DNA from: Gaiellales bacterium | GTDB taxonomy: Bacteria > Actinomycetota > Thermoleophilia > RBG-16-64-13 | NCBI GenBank assembly: GCA_012719395.1 | Contig: JAAYAL010000024.1 | Span: forward strand, 91,196-155,195 | Direction of reading: 5' to 3' | DNA length: 64,000 bases | Shown here: piece after piece, positions 28,090-36,785 of the stretch | Numbering within the stretch: position 1 is the first letter of the stretch | How the letters are laid out: each line of letters begins with the position of its first letter | The notes under the pieces: model-generated | Told to the model about the DNA's origin: nothing | Databases searched by the model: none | Seen by the model: only the letters and a program-made list of their open reading frames with translations | Program-made: the position numbers and the translations under genes

Positions 28090-28718
28090 CTAGAGTGACA
28101 CAGGCACACGTAGATTCCCGGCGGACGGATATCCTGGAGGCCGCCCTGCGCATGTTCGCGCAGAAGGGGGTGGTGGCAGCCACCATGCAGGAGGTGGCCG
28201 GAGAAGCCGGTATCAGCACCGGTGCTATCTACCGCTACTTCCCCGGCAAGGACGAGCTGCTGCAGGCCGTCTTTGAGGAGATCAGCGAGCGCGACAAGGT
28301 ATCATTCATGCATGCGGCCGGCGATATCAGCAGCCCGGCCGACGCTCTGCTCAACGTGGGGCGGGTGGTCACCGAAAGCCTCAAGTTGAGCTCGGTGCAG
28401 GACGAGACCATGTTGGTTCTGGAGGAGATCCTGGCCGAGCACCGGGGAGATGGTTCCCGGCTGCGGCGGCGTGATGTGCAGCAGGCCCATTTGGCCACGT
28501 TGGAGCAACTCGTGCGGCAGGCACAGGAGGCAGGGGGCCTGGACAGAGAGATTGACCCCTGGGCCTTTGCCGTCATCCTGCTCTGTTGCATCAATGGCGT
28601 TCGGGTTCTCTCGCTGGAGATGGAAGACAGCATCGACATGGACGAGGTGTTCGGCGCACTTCAATCCGTTCTTTTCCGTTTTGCGCCCTCGTCCCCGTCG
28701 AAAAAGGAAGAAACATGA
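28086..28718 (+). CDS. TetR family transcriptional regulator
   Basis: A 210-aa repressor with the TetR helix-turn-helix at residues about 15-60 (MQEVAGEAGISTGAIYRYF) and a helical ligand-binding domain. The C-terminal half shows the LVRQAQEAGGLDREIDPW region of TetR_C_6-like proteins. Its stop overlaps the MMPL transporter start (ATGA), so it almost certainly controls that transporter and itself through the operator repeats just upstream. Confidence 0.9.
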   Translation: MARVTQAHVDSRRTDILEAALRMFAQKGVVAATMQEVAGEAGISTGAIYRYFPGKDELLQAVFEEISERDKVSFMHAAGDISSPADALLNVGRVVTESLKLSSVQDETMLVLEEILAEHRGDGSRLRRRDVQQAHLATLEQLVRQAQEAGGLDREIDPWAFAVILLCCINGVRVLSLEMEDSIDMDEVFGALQSVLFRFAPSSPSKKEET

Positions 28719-30991
28719 ATCTGAAGAAGGTCATGGGCCGGTTTTCCACGGCCCGCATCGCCGGCTGGTGTGTCCGCCGGCGGTGGGTGGTTATCGGAGT
28801 GTGGGTGGTACTCCTGGCGCTGGCGGCTTCGGCTCTCACCGGCGTGGGCGGGATCTTCACCGCTGAAGAGCTGGAGCTTACCACCTCCTCCCCGGAATCG
28901 GTGCGCGCGGATGCCCTGCTGCAGGCCCAGCTCAGCGGGCCGGAGCAGGCTGCGGAGACGGTGATCGTTCGCTCCGGCACTCTGACGGTGGATGAGCCGG
29001 CGTTCCAGGAAGAAGTGAACGCCATCACCACCACGCTGCTCGCCCATCCGGAGACGGTGGCGTCGGCCGCGAACTACTACCAAGCCAAGGGGGCCGGCTC
29101 AGCGGCGGCAGAAGCCATGGTCTCCGCTGATCGGCACACTACCCTGATCCCGGTGACGTTGATTGGGTCGGAAGCGGAGGAGGATCAGCGCCTGGAGGAG
29201 TACCTGGCGTTGGTGGCGATGGAGAAGGGTGGGGATTTCCAGGTACTGACCATCGGTGGTGGGTCGGTAGGTAAGGAATTCGTCGACACCGCTGACTCCG
29301 ATCTCAAGCAGATTGAGTTGTTCGGGCTGCCCATCACGCTGTTCGTGTTGGTGGGCGTCTTTGGCGCGGTGGTGGCCGCAGGAGTGTCCATGGTGCTGGC
29401 CGGAGTGGCCATCCTGGTGGCCGTTGGTGCCACGGCGGTGGTGAGCCACTACGTGGACCTCTCCTTCTTCGTGGTCAACGTGGTGAGCATGCTGGGCTTG
29501 GCTGTAGGCATCGACTACTCGCTCTTCATCACCGAGCGCTACCGTGAGGAGCGGCGATCCGGTGCATCCAAGGAGGAGGCCATTGTCACTGCCGGGGGCA
29601 CTGCCAGCCGCGCCGTGCTCTTCTCGGGTGTCACGGTGATGCTGGCCCTCCTGGGGCTGCTCATCGTGCCCATCGCCATCTTCCACAGCCTGGCCATAGG
29701 CGCGCTGCTGGTGGTGAGCGCCGCCGTAGCGGCCATGCTGACCCTGGTGCCGGCCCTGCTCAGCGTGCTGGGCGACCGCATCGACTGGCCGCGCCGGAGG
29801 AAGGTAACGGATGCATCCAGACATACGGAAGGCGGCGTCTACAGTGGTTTCTGGGGCAAGCTGACAAGGAGCGTGATGGCTCGTCCCATCGTGAGTGTAG
29901 TGGTGGTGGCGGTGTTGCTGCTGGCCGCTACGGTCCCCTACTTCTGGCTGCAGCGAGGTCCTTCGGGCGCCGACGCCCTGCCCGAGGGTGACGTCAAGAC
30001 GGCCTACGAAGTGCTGTCGAAGGAGTTCTCCGCGGGACTCATGAATCCCGTGGAGGTGGTGGTCAACGCTCCACGCACTGCCGAGGTGGAGAAGGCCATT
30101 GCGGGTCTCCAGGCGGCGACTATCACCGACGGTTCGTTCGTTCCGGCCACACAAGTGGTCTGGAGTGCGCCGGGTGACCTTGCTGTGATCAGTATCCCCC
30201 TGTCCATGGATCCGGAGAGCGTGGAAGCGCGCGAGGCGGTGGGACGCCTGAGGGCGGATCTAATCCCGCAGGCCTTCGCCTCCTCCGGTGTCGAGGTCCT
30301 GGTGACCGGTCAGACCGCCTACGATCTTGACTCGGTGGACGTCATCGATGACTACACACCCGGCGTGTTCGTGTTCGTCTTGGGCCTGAGCTTTGTCCTG
30401 CTCCTGCTGGTGTTCCGCTCCATCGTGGTCCCGCTGAAGGCCATCCTCATGAACCTGCTGTCGGTGGGGGCCTCCTACGGCATTCTGGTGCTGGTCTTCC
30501 AGGTCGGCTGGGGCGAGAAGCTGTTTGGTCTGGCGCAGACGGAGACCATTGAGGCGTGGGTGCCCATCTTCCTCTTCTGTATCTTGTTCGGTCTGAGCAT
30601 GGACTACCACGTGTTCCTCCTGAGCCGTATCCGTGAGCACTGGGACGAGACCAAGCAGAACGCGGAGTCGGTGGCAGTGGGCCTGAAGAAGACCGGTCGC
30701 ATCATTACCGGGGCGGCCGTCATCATGGTGGTGGTGTTCGCCAGCTTCGCCGCCGGCAAGCTGGTCATGATGCAACAGATGGGCTTCGGGTTGGCGGTGG
30801 CCGTGCTGCTGGACGCTACCCTCGTCCGCTTCGTGTTGGTTCCCGCCACCATGGCGCTGTTGGGGAACGTCAACTGGTATCTCCCCCGCTGGCTGCACTG
30901 GCTGCCTGACCTCCGGGTGGAGGGCGGCGGCCACAAGGCGGCTCGGGTACCGGCGGCGGTCTTGGAGAAGGCGGAGGATGCCAAGGAGTAG
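28715..30991 (+). CDS. MMPL/RND family transporter
   Basis: A 758-aa membrane protein with a two-fold RND layout: each half has one helix, a large extracytoplasmic domain and five helices. The family motifs GIDYSLFITERYREE and FGLSMDYHVFLLSRI carry the Gly-x-x-x-Asp-Tyr proton-relay residues. Such proteins export lipids or drugs in Gram-positive bacteria. ATG 28715 is set by AAGGA just upstream and the overlap with the TetR stop; the open frame continues upstream in another gene. The C-terminus is short and hydrophilic. Confidence 0.92.
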   Translation: MNLKKVMGRFSTARIAGWCVRRRWVVIGVWVVLLALAASALTGVGGIFTAEELELTTSSPESVRADALLQAQLSGPEQAAETVIVRSGTLTVDEPAFQEEVNAITTTLLAHPETVASAANYYQAKGAGSAAAEAMVSADRHTTLIPVTLIGSEAEEDQRLEEYLALVAMEKGGDFQVLTIGGGSVGKEFVDTADSDLKQIELFGLPITLFVLVGVFGAVVAAGVSMVLAGVAILVAVGATAVVSHYVDLSFFVVNVVSMLGLAVGIDYSLFITERYREERRSGASKEEAIVTAGGTASRAVLFSGVTVMLALLGLLIVPIAIFHSLAIGALLVVSAAVAAMLTLVPALLSVLGDRIDWPRRRKVTDASRHTEGGVYSGFWGKLTRSVMARPIVSVVVVAVLLLAATVPYFWLQRGPSGADALPEGDVKTAYEVLSKEFSAGLMNPVEVVVNAPRTAEVEKAIAGLQAATITDGSFVPATQVVWSAPGDLAVISIPLSMDPESVEAREAVGRLRADLIPQAFASSGVEVLVTGQTAYDLDSVDVIDDYTPGVFVFVLGLSFVLLLLVFRSIVVPLKAILMNLLSVGASYGILVLVFQVGWGEKLFGLAQTETIEAWVPIFLFCILFGLSMDYHVFLLSRIREHWDETKQNAESVAVGLKKTGRIITGAAVIMVVVFASFAAGKLVMMQQMGFGLAVAVLLDATLVRFVLVPATMALLGNVNWYLPRWLHWLPDLRVEGGGHKAARVPAAVLEKAEDAKE

Positions 30992-31062
30992 CCTGGTGGG
31001 CATCGACGGGTTGGGACTGGGTCGTGTCGCTGTGTGACGCGGAGGCGGCAGAGGGCGCGTGT

Positions 31063-31103
31063 GAGTGGGGGGCGGGCCGCTGGAGCGGCCCGCCCCCCCA
31101 CTC
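31063..31103. terminator. GC-rich hairpin between convergent MMPL and Eis-like genes
   Basis: GAGTGGGGGGCGGGCCGC (31063-31080) pairs with 31085-31103 with one bulged C, loop TGGA. It lies in the 131-base gap between two convergent genes and has no clear U-tract. A two-way terminator is likely. Confidence 0.65.
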
Positions 31104-31122
31104 GCTTCCCATGAGTCTGCGT

Positions 31123-32361
31123 CTAGAACAGCGTGGTGCAGTAAGGCGGACGGGGGGTGCTGAAAAGGGTGTCGGCCAGGTCCAGGGCACCCGGGACCCT
31201 CTCTTCCACCCAGCCGGCCTCGGCCAGCGTGGTGAAGCTCACGCCACCCAGGTACGCTGCGCTGAGAGCCGCCACGTCCATGTGCAGCATGGGGCGGCGG
31301 CGAGTGCGGGTGCAGGCGGCTGCGCTTCCGTGGCAGGCCAGGAGGAAGCGGCCGCCTGCACTTCCCAAGAAATGGTCGCTTGCCTCGAGCACCAACTCGC
31401 CACCGCCCTGGTAGCGGCGGCCGGCCAACGCAGCCGGTATGGACAGAATGCGCAGCCAAAGCCCGTCATGGAGGTCGTTGACCACGAGCCGGCGAGGATC
31501 GGCCAAGTCCCAACGGTAGGCGAAGTCGGCCGGCGCCGTGTCCCACGAGACGACACGCACCAAGTCCAGTCCCAGGCAGAAGCGCCACAGGGCGCGGCGC
31601 ACCGTGGCGTGGGCCCCCACCAGCTCCACAAGCTTGACTTCGTTGTTGGCCAAGCCGGAGGTCTCTTCGTACACCATGCGGAAGCTGACGTAGCCGTCCG
31701 CTTCTCCCGCCTGGTCCTCATGCACGGCGTGAAACAACCGGCTGGCGCCGCCACGGTGTCTCTCCACGTCCGCCAGCCATGCCGTCCAGAAGCCGCGTGG
31801 GCGGCTGACCTCGCCCGGCAGCTGCCGACCGTGTCGCTCGTAGAGTCGTGGCAGCAACTCGGTGACCTCAGCCTTCTCGGCAAGGCGCACTCTCCCCGTA
31901 TCCCGCAGTGGCTGGAGTGGATGCGCATCGCGGGTCTCCACGCGCAGGCCCATGATGTGTGTCGCCGGCGCGAAGCCGAACCTCCCATAGATTCGGCTTT
32001 CGGAAGCCCACAGGCCCGCCAGCGCCTCGCCGTGCTCCACCGCGTCCAGCAGTTGTTCCTTCATGAGGCGGCTGAGGATGCCTCGGCGGGTGAACTCGGG
32101 CCTGACCCCGATCCAGGTCACACCGGCCAACGGCAGGCGCGTCCCGCCGGGTATGGTCATCTGCAAACTGAGCACGGCGCTGGTGCCCGCCATGCGCTCA
32201 CCAATGAACCCGGCCCGCGTCCGATTGAACTCCATGAACGGCCGATCGGCCTCCATCTCCTCCGCTGAGGGGTGCTCCAGGAATGCCGTGTACCCCACAC
32301 GAGCGAAATCCTCGTACTCCTCGGGGGCGATGGCTCTGGTGGTCAGGGCGCCGTGCTCCAT
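31123..32361 (-). CDS. Eis-like GNAT acetyltransferase with SCP2-like domain
   Basis: A 412-aa protein with the Eis three-part layout: N-terminal GNAT domain (WIGVRPEFTRRGILSRLM), a second GNAT-like domain, and a C-terminal sterol-carrier-like domain. It ends in LF, consistent with the Eis family, which uses the terminal carboxylate in catalysis. Eis proteins acetylate amines, including aminoglycosides in mycobacteria; the natural substrate here is unknown. It is divergent from the DUF1648 gene with 75 bases between. Confidence 0.88.
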   Translation of the reverse strand: MEHGALTTRAIAPEEYEDFARVGYTAFLEHPSAEEMEADRPFMEFNRTRAGFIGERMAGTSAVLSLQMTIPGGTRLPLAGVTWIGVRPEFTRRGILSRLMKEQLLDAVEHGEALAGLWASESRIYGRFGFAPATHIMGLRVETRDAHPLQPLRDTGRVRLAEKAEVTELLPRLYERHGRQLPGEVSRPRGFWTAWLADVERHRGGASRLFHAVHEDQAGEADGYVSFRMVYEETSGLANNEVKLVELVGAHATVRRALWRFCLGLDLVRVVSWDTAPADFAYRWDLADPRRLVVNDLHDGLWLRILSIPAALAGRRYQGGGELVLEASDHFLGSAGGRFLLACHGSAAACTRTRRRPMLHMDVAALSAAYLGGVSFTTLAEAGWVEERVPGALDLADTLFSTPRPPYCTTLF

Positions 32362-32436
32362 GGCGTTCCTCCGCGCGGCCGCCGAAGAGGCGGCAGTGTC
32401 CTTGGTTCGAATCCGACTGATGTTACCCTAACCATT

Positions 32437-33045
32437 ATGAGCCGTCCCTCCCCATTCCTTGACTCGGTGCCGAGCAGACCCGGGCGGCCGGATATCGACC
32501 CGGCAGCGCTCCTTGCCCTGCCTCGCAGCGGCAGTGAAGTCCTGGCTGAGGTGCTGGCGCTCGTCATCGCCCTCGGTGGCGTGGCCTACTCCTTCAGCGC
32601 CTGGAGCACGCTTCCGGCGCAGGTGCCCACCCACTTCGATCTCAGCGGCCGGGTGGATGGCTATGGGAGCAAGGATGCGTTCCTCTTCCTCCCGCTGATA
32701 AGCGTCGTTCTATGGGCGACACTGACCGTGGTGGTGAGGTTCCCTCGCCTGTTCAACTACCCGTTCCGTTTGAAGACAGAGGAGCTTCCCGGCCAGTTCC
32801 GCCTTGCTCGCTGGTTCCTCTCATGGCTCAAGGTCGCAATCGCCCTGATCTTCGCCCTGACCCAGATGACCATCGTGCAGATGGCCGTGCAACCGGAGGG
32901 GGGCGGGCGCTGGATGGCTGCTCTCCTCGTGCTGGTGGTGGCCGGTCAGGTGGGCATCCTGATCCTGGTGGTGGCGTATCTGAGTCGATCTGCGGGCTTG
33001 AGGAAGAGAGCAGCGAAAGAGCCGGCCACGAGCGGCTTCTCCTAG
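32437..33045 (+). CDS. DUF1648 membrane protein
   Basis: A 202-aa protein with four hydrophobic segments. The DUF1648 signature is clear: LPAQVPTHFDLSGRVDGYGS. Proteins with this domain often act in sensing or self-resistance but have no fixed function. ATG 32437 has no strong ribosome site, but the upstream frame overlaps the divergent Eis gene and is not plausible. The thiamine pyrophosphokinase gene follows 14 bases after its stop. Confidence 0.8.
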   Translation: MSRPSPFLDSVPSRPGRPDIDPAALLALPRSGSEVLAEVLALVIALGGVAYSFSAWSTLPAQVPTHFDLSGRVDGYGSKDAFLFLPLISVVLWATLTVVVRFPRLFNYPFRLKTEELPGQFRLARWFLSWLKVAIALIFALTQMTIVQMAVQPEGGGRWMAALLVLVVAGQVGILILVVAYLSRSAGLRKRAAKEPATSGFS

Positions 33046-33059
33046 CGCAGAGGAGGTTT

Positions 33060-34073
33060 GTGGTGCATGCTTTGGTCATCGCCGGGTCCGCCCTGGAGGA
33101 GGGTATGGATCCCGGGTGCTTGGAACCACCTGACGTGCTGTATCTGGCCGACGGCGGAGCAAACCACCTCGACGCCGTGAGTGACACCCTGACGGCGGCA
33201 AAACCTTGGGTGCTGGTGGGCGACATGGACTCCATCTCAGCCGGCGCGCGGCGGCGGGTGGAGGAAGCCGGGGGAGAGGTGGTGACGCTGCCGGCGGCCA
33301 AGGACGAGACGGACCTGGAGCACACGCTGCGCCTTGCGGTGGAGCGGGGTGCGGAGCAGGCCACGGTGCTGGGCGCCCTTGGCGGCCCGCGCTTGGATCA
33401 TCTGCTGGGTGCGGTTACGCTGTTGACCGCGCCCTGGTTGGAGGGGTGCCGGGTACGCCTGTGCGACGCTCGGCATGAGGTGTTCCTGGCTCGCGGCCAA
33501 GCCCTGATCCGGGGCGCGGTGGGGGACACGGTCTCGCTGATTCCGCTCACCCCTGACGTGAGGGAGGTGGTCACGGAGAGCTTGGCCTATCCCCTTCGCG
33601 GTGAGGTGCTTGCGCAGGGCAGCACCCGAGGCGTCAGCAACGTGATGCTGTCCACCGAGGCCCGGGTCTGCCACGGGGAGGGCCGCCTCCTGGTTGTCCA
33701 CTACCGGGAGCCGGCCGTGCCGGTCGCGTCAGCCGCCACGCTGGCCTGCCAGTTCTCCCTCTATCCACTGCGGCAGCAGAGCCTGGACCAGGCCATCCGG
33801 GCCGGCCTGGAGGCGGCCACCAGATCCGGGGCACCCCGGGGCATTTCGGTCCAGCTTCAGCCGCTCAGCACGTTGCTGCAGGGAGAGCGGAACGCGGTGT
33901 TCGCAGCGCTCAGAGCCGCTTTCGACGCGGCAGAAGGACTGGGCTCGCTGGTCATGGTGTGCGCCATGACGTCCCACACTCCCACGGAGGAGACTCTGGC
34001 CGACATACGTGGCAAGAGCATCGACCCCTGGCTGTCCTCCCAGCGGGAGGGCCCTCCTAACCTCCCAGGATGA
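33060..34073 (+). CDS. Thiamine pyrophosphokinase fused to a YkoF/MTH1187-like thiamine-binding domain
   Basis: A 337-aa fusion. Residues about 1-215 are thiamine pyrophosphokinase (LADGGANHLDAV, LVGDMDSISAGAR, DETDLEHTLRLA, LGGPRLDHLLG), which makes TPP from thiamine and ATP. Residues about 225-335 match the YkoF/MTH1187 thiamine-binding fold (LACQFSLYPLRQQSLDQAI, then QPLSTLLQGE). GTG 33060, followed by a second GTG, has AGAGGAGG upstream. The gene faces the thiamine ABC transporter and overlaps its last gene by 17 bases at the 3' ends. No TPP riboswitch precedes it; that element lies on the other strand. Confidence 0.85.
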   Translation: MVHALVIAGSALEEGMDPGCLEPPDVLYLADGGANHLDAVSDTLTAAKPWVLVGDMDSISAGARRRVEEAGGEVVTLPAAKDETDLEHTLRLAVERGAEQATVLGALGGPRLDHLLGAVTLLTAPWLEGCRVRLCDARHEVFLARGQALIRGAVGDTVSLIPLTPDVREVVTESLAYPLRGEVLAQGSTRGVSNVMLSTEARVCHGEGRLLVVHYREPAVPVASAATLACQFSLYPLRQQSLDQAIRAGLEAATRSGAPRGISVQLQPLSTLLQGERNAVFAALRAAFDAAEGLGSLVMVCAMTSHTPTEETLADIRGKSIDPWLSSQREGPPNLPG

Positions 34074-35109
34074 CGATGCCTTTCGGGTCCACCCGGAGGC
34101 TCAGTGGCTCTCCCAGGCGCGGGGAGCCGCCGTCCGCCAGTTCCACCTGCAATCTGGCGCCGGAGGGGGTCTTGACCACCAGCCGGTAGACACCTCCCAA
34201 GAAAACCCGGGAAACCACCTGCCCCTGGATAGGCCCATCGGCCGCCGGCACAAAAGCCGTGGGCCTGACGACGATACGCATGTCTGCGGAGCCGGCTGCA
34301 CCTCCCGCGGCAGGCAGGTGCGCGCCCTTTCTCTGGTCTCCGAGCGGCAGGCGGCCCCACGCCGTCTCGGCCCAGCCGTTCGCCACCCGTGCCTCCACGA
34401 TATTGGCCAGGCCCAGGAAGCGGGCGACCCACTCGTCCGCCGGTTTCCACCACACCTCCTCGGGCGAGCCCTCCTGGGCCACCTGCCCCCGGCGCATGAC
34501 CACCACTCGATCGGCCAGCGCGAAGGCCTCCTCCTGGTCGTGCGTGACGTAGATGGCCGTGATGCCCAGGGTGGCGAACAGCTCGCGGAGCTCCTCGGTC
34601 AGCCGCTCGCGCAGGGTGCGATCCAGCGCGCCCAGGGGCTCATCCAGCATGAGCAGCCGGGGCTCGGGGGCAAGAGCCCGCGCCAAGGCCACGCGCTGCT
34701 GCTCGCCGCCGGACAGGTTGCCTATTGCCCTGTTGCCGTAGCCGTGCAGTCCCACGCGTTCCAGGGCGGCGCCTACTCGCCGGGACAGTTCGGCTCCCTG
34801 CACCCCGGCCATGCGCAGTCCGAAGGCCACATTGCCCGCTACGCTTTTGTGCGGGAAGAGGGAGTAGTCCTGGAACATCAGTCCAAATCCGCGGCGGTGA
34901 GGGGGCAGATGGTCCAGCGGGTCGCCGTCCCATAGGATCTGCCCTTGCTCCACGCGCTGGAGCCCAGCGATGGCCCGCAGGAGAGTGCTTTTGCCGCAGC
35001 CGCTGGGGCCCAGCACCGATACCACTCGGCGGTCGGGCACGGTGAGGTTGAAGTCATCAAGGGCGGCAATCCCAGCGAAGTGCAGGGTGAGGGCTCGTGC
35101 CTCCAGCAT
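34057..35109 (-). CDS. ABC transporter ATP-binding protein, thiamine uptake (ThiQ/PotA-like)
   Basis: A 350-aa ATPase with Walker A GPSGCGKSTL, signature [14 protein letters not shown], Walker B LLMLDEPLGALD and a C-terminal TOBE-type regulatory domain (IVVRPTAFVP onwards). It is longer than E. coli ThiQ because of this domain. ATG 35109 is chosen because it starts within the permease stop (TGATG) and the family begins there. The open frame runs much further upstream but inside the permease. It is the last gene of a three-gene unit under a TPP riboswitch. Confidence 0.85.
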   Translation of the reverse strand: MLEARALTLHFAGIAALDDFNLTVPDRRVVSVLGPSGCGKSTLLRAIAGLQRVEQGQILWDGDPLDHLPPHRRGFGLMFQDYSLFPHKSVAGNVAFGLRMAGVQGAELSRRVGAALERVGLHGYGNRAIGNLSGGEQQRVALARALAPEPRLLMLDEPLGALDRTLRERLTEELRELFATLGITAIYVTHDQEEAFALADRVVVMRRGQVAQEGSPEEVWWKPADEWVARFLGLANIVEARVANGWAETAWGRLPLGDQRKGAHLPAAGGAAGSADMRIVVRPTAFVPAADGPIQGQVVSRVFLGGVYRLVVKTPSGARLQVELADGGSPRLGEPLSLRVDPKGIVILGG

Positions 35110-36785
35110 CAGAACTCCCCGGCCTCGCCCACGCGGAACCGCTCGATCAGCCCCACCGCCAGGGCCGTCACCAACATCAGGATCACGCTGAGGGCCATTG
35201 CCTGCCCCAGATTGGATGCACCGGGCCGGCTGAGCAGGCGGTAAATGGCCACGGGCAGGGTGGGTGTATCGGGGCGGGCGATGAAGGAGGTGGCTCCGAA
35301 TTCGCCCAGGGAGATGGCGAAGGCGAATCCTCCACCCACCAGAGCCGAGCGCATCACCAGCGGAAAGTCGATCTCGCGCCAGACCTGGCCGGGTGGTGCG
35401 CCCAGCATAGCGGCGACCTCGCGCAGGCTTGTCTTCACCGAGCGGAGCACCGGGAGGGCGGTGCGCACCACGAAGGGGATGGCCACCAGGGAGTGAGCCA
35501 GGGGGATGAGGAGCGGTGAGGTGCGCAGGTCCACCGGTTCGTCCAGAGCCACGATGAAGCCCAAGCCGATGCTTACGGCCGAGGTGCCGAGAGGCAGCAT
35601 GAGGAGCACGTCCAGGCCGCGTGAGACCCAATCCCGGCGGTGGGCGATGGCGGCCGCCGCGGTGATGCCTATCGCCACGGCGATAACGGTGGCGCCGACG
35701 GCGAACGCCAGTGAGTTGCGGAGGGCTTCGGCCGGGGGGGCAAAGAGCGCGCCGCTGCGCGTGGAGCTCAAAGCGAGGTAATGGGCCAGGCTGTAGCCAG
35801 AAGCCGTCCGGAAGGAGCGTTCCAGGAGAAGGGCCAGGGGGGATCCCAGGAAGAGCCCGGTGAAGGCCAGCGTGCCCCACACGAAGACGTGCTCACTGAC
35901 GGAGCGGGGTCGGCGCGCGGTCTCCGCCACGGGACGCAGACCCAGCTCCACGGATCGTCTCTCCTGGTAACGGTTGTACAGCACGAGTATGACGGTGACT
36001 CCCACCATCTGCACCACTGCCAGCGCACCGGCCAGCGCCAGATTGAGATAGGCCGTGGTCTGACGGTAGATCTCCACCTCGATGGTGGCATAGCGCAGGC
36101 CGCCCAGGATGAGGATCACGCCGAACGAGGTGAAGGTGAAGAGGAAGACCATGGAGGCGGCGGCGGCCACGGCCGGCCGCAGCAGGGGCAGGCTGACCTC
36201 GCGAAAGGTGCGCCAGCGCCCCGCGCCCAGCATGCGCGCCGCTTCCTCCAGCCGCGGGTCCAGGTGGGACCACAGCCCCCCCACCGTACGCACCACCACG
36301 GCGTAGTTGTAGAAGACGTGGGCAATGAGGATGGCGGCCACGCTGTGGCGCAGGTCTATGCCCAGCGGCCCTTGAGGGCCGAGCAGGGCCAAGAAGGCCG
36401 TGCCCACCACCACGGCGGGCATCACGAAGGGAATGGTGATCAGTGGTCTCATGAGCGACTTGCCGGGGAACTTGTAGCGGGCGAACACGTAGGCTGCGGG
36501 GAGGGCGATCACCAGTGTGAGCACAGTGGATACCACCGCCTGCCAGATGGTGAACCACACCGCCTCTCTGAGTGTGGCTCGGGCGGCTATCTCCCAGAAA
36601 GGCGACAGGTCCAGCTTGCCCGTGCCCGTCAGGCTGACCCACAAGACGCTGAGTAGGGGGTAGAGGAACAGGTAGCCCAGGTAGGCCAGGGGGGCGGCCA
36701 CCAGCATGGTGGCCGCCACGCGGCGCCCGGCCTTGAGGCCGGGCGCCCACGACGACGTAGGTGTTAGGCCACGGCCCAGCGTCAT
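35109..36785 (-). CDS. Thiamine ABC transporter permease (ThiP-like, two-domain)
   Basis: A 558-aa permease with two fused membrane domains, about twelve helices in all. Each half carries an EAA-like loop (EEAARMLGAGRWRTFREVSLP and EVAAMLGAPPGQVWREIDFP). The two-domain layout is typical of ThiP and iron-type permeases. ATG 36785 overlaps the stop of the binding-protein gene (ATGA). Riboswitch control argues for thiamine, though iron-type permeases have the same form. Confidence 0.85.
   Translation of the reverse strand: MTLGRGLTPTSSWAPGLKAGRRVAATMLVAAPLAYLGYLFLYPLLSVLWVSLTGTGKLDLSPFWEIAARATLREAVWFTIWQAVVSTVLTLVIALPAAYVFARYKFPGKSLMRPLITIPFVMPAVVVGTAFLALLGPQGPLGIDLRHSVAAILIAHVFYNYAVVVRTVGGLWSHLDPRLEEAARMLGAGRWRTFREVSLPLLRPAVAAAASMVFLFTFTSFGVILILGGLRYATIEVEIYRQTTAYLNLALAGALAVVQMVGVTVILVLYNRYQERRSVELGLRPVAETARRPRSVSEHVFVWGTLAFTGLFLGSPLALLLERSFRTASGYSLAHYLALSSTRSGALFAPPAEALRNSLAFAVGATVIAVAIGITAAAAIAHRRDWVSRGLDVLLMLPLGTSAVSIGLGFIVALDEPVDLRTSPLLIPLAHSLVAIPFVVRTALPVLRSVKTSLREVAAMLGAPPGQVWREIDFPLVMRSALVGGGFAFAISLGEFGATSFIARPDTPTLPVAIYRLLSRPGASNLGQAMALSVILMLVTALAVGLIERFRVGEAGEF

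Noticed and set aside
32400..32420. GGTTCGAATCC, a tRNA T-arm look-alike
   Set aside because: The flanking stem does not pair and no acceptor or anticodon arm is found around it.
35110..35880. N-terminal extension of the thiamine ATPase gene to 607 aa
   Set aside because: The extra residues read through the permease gene in another frame; the ABC fold begins at ATG 35109.
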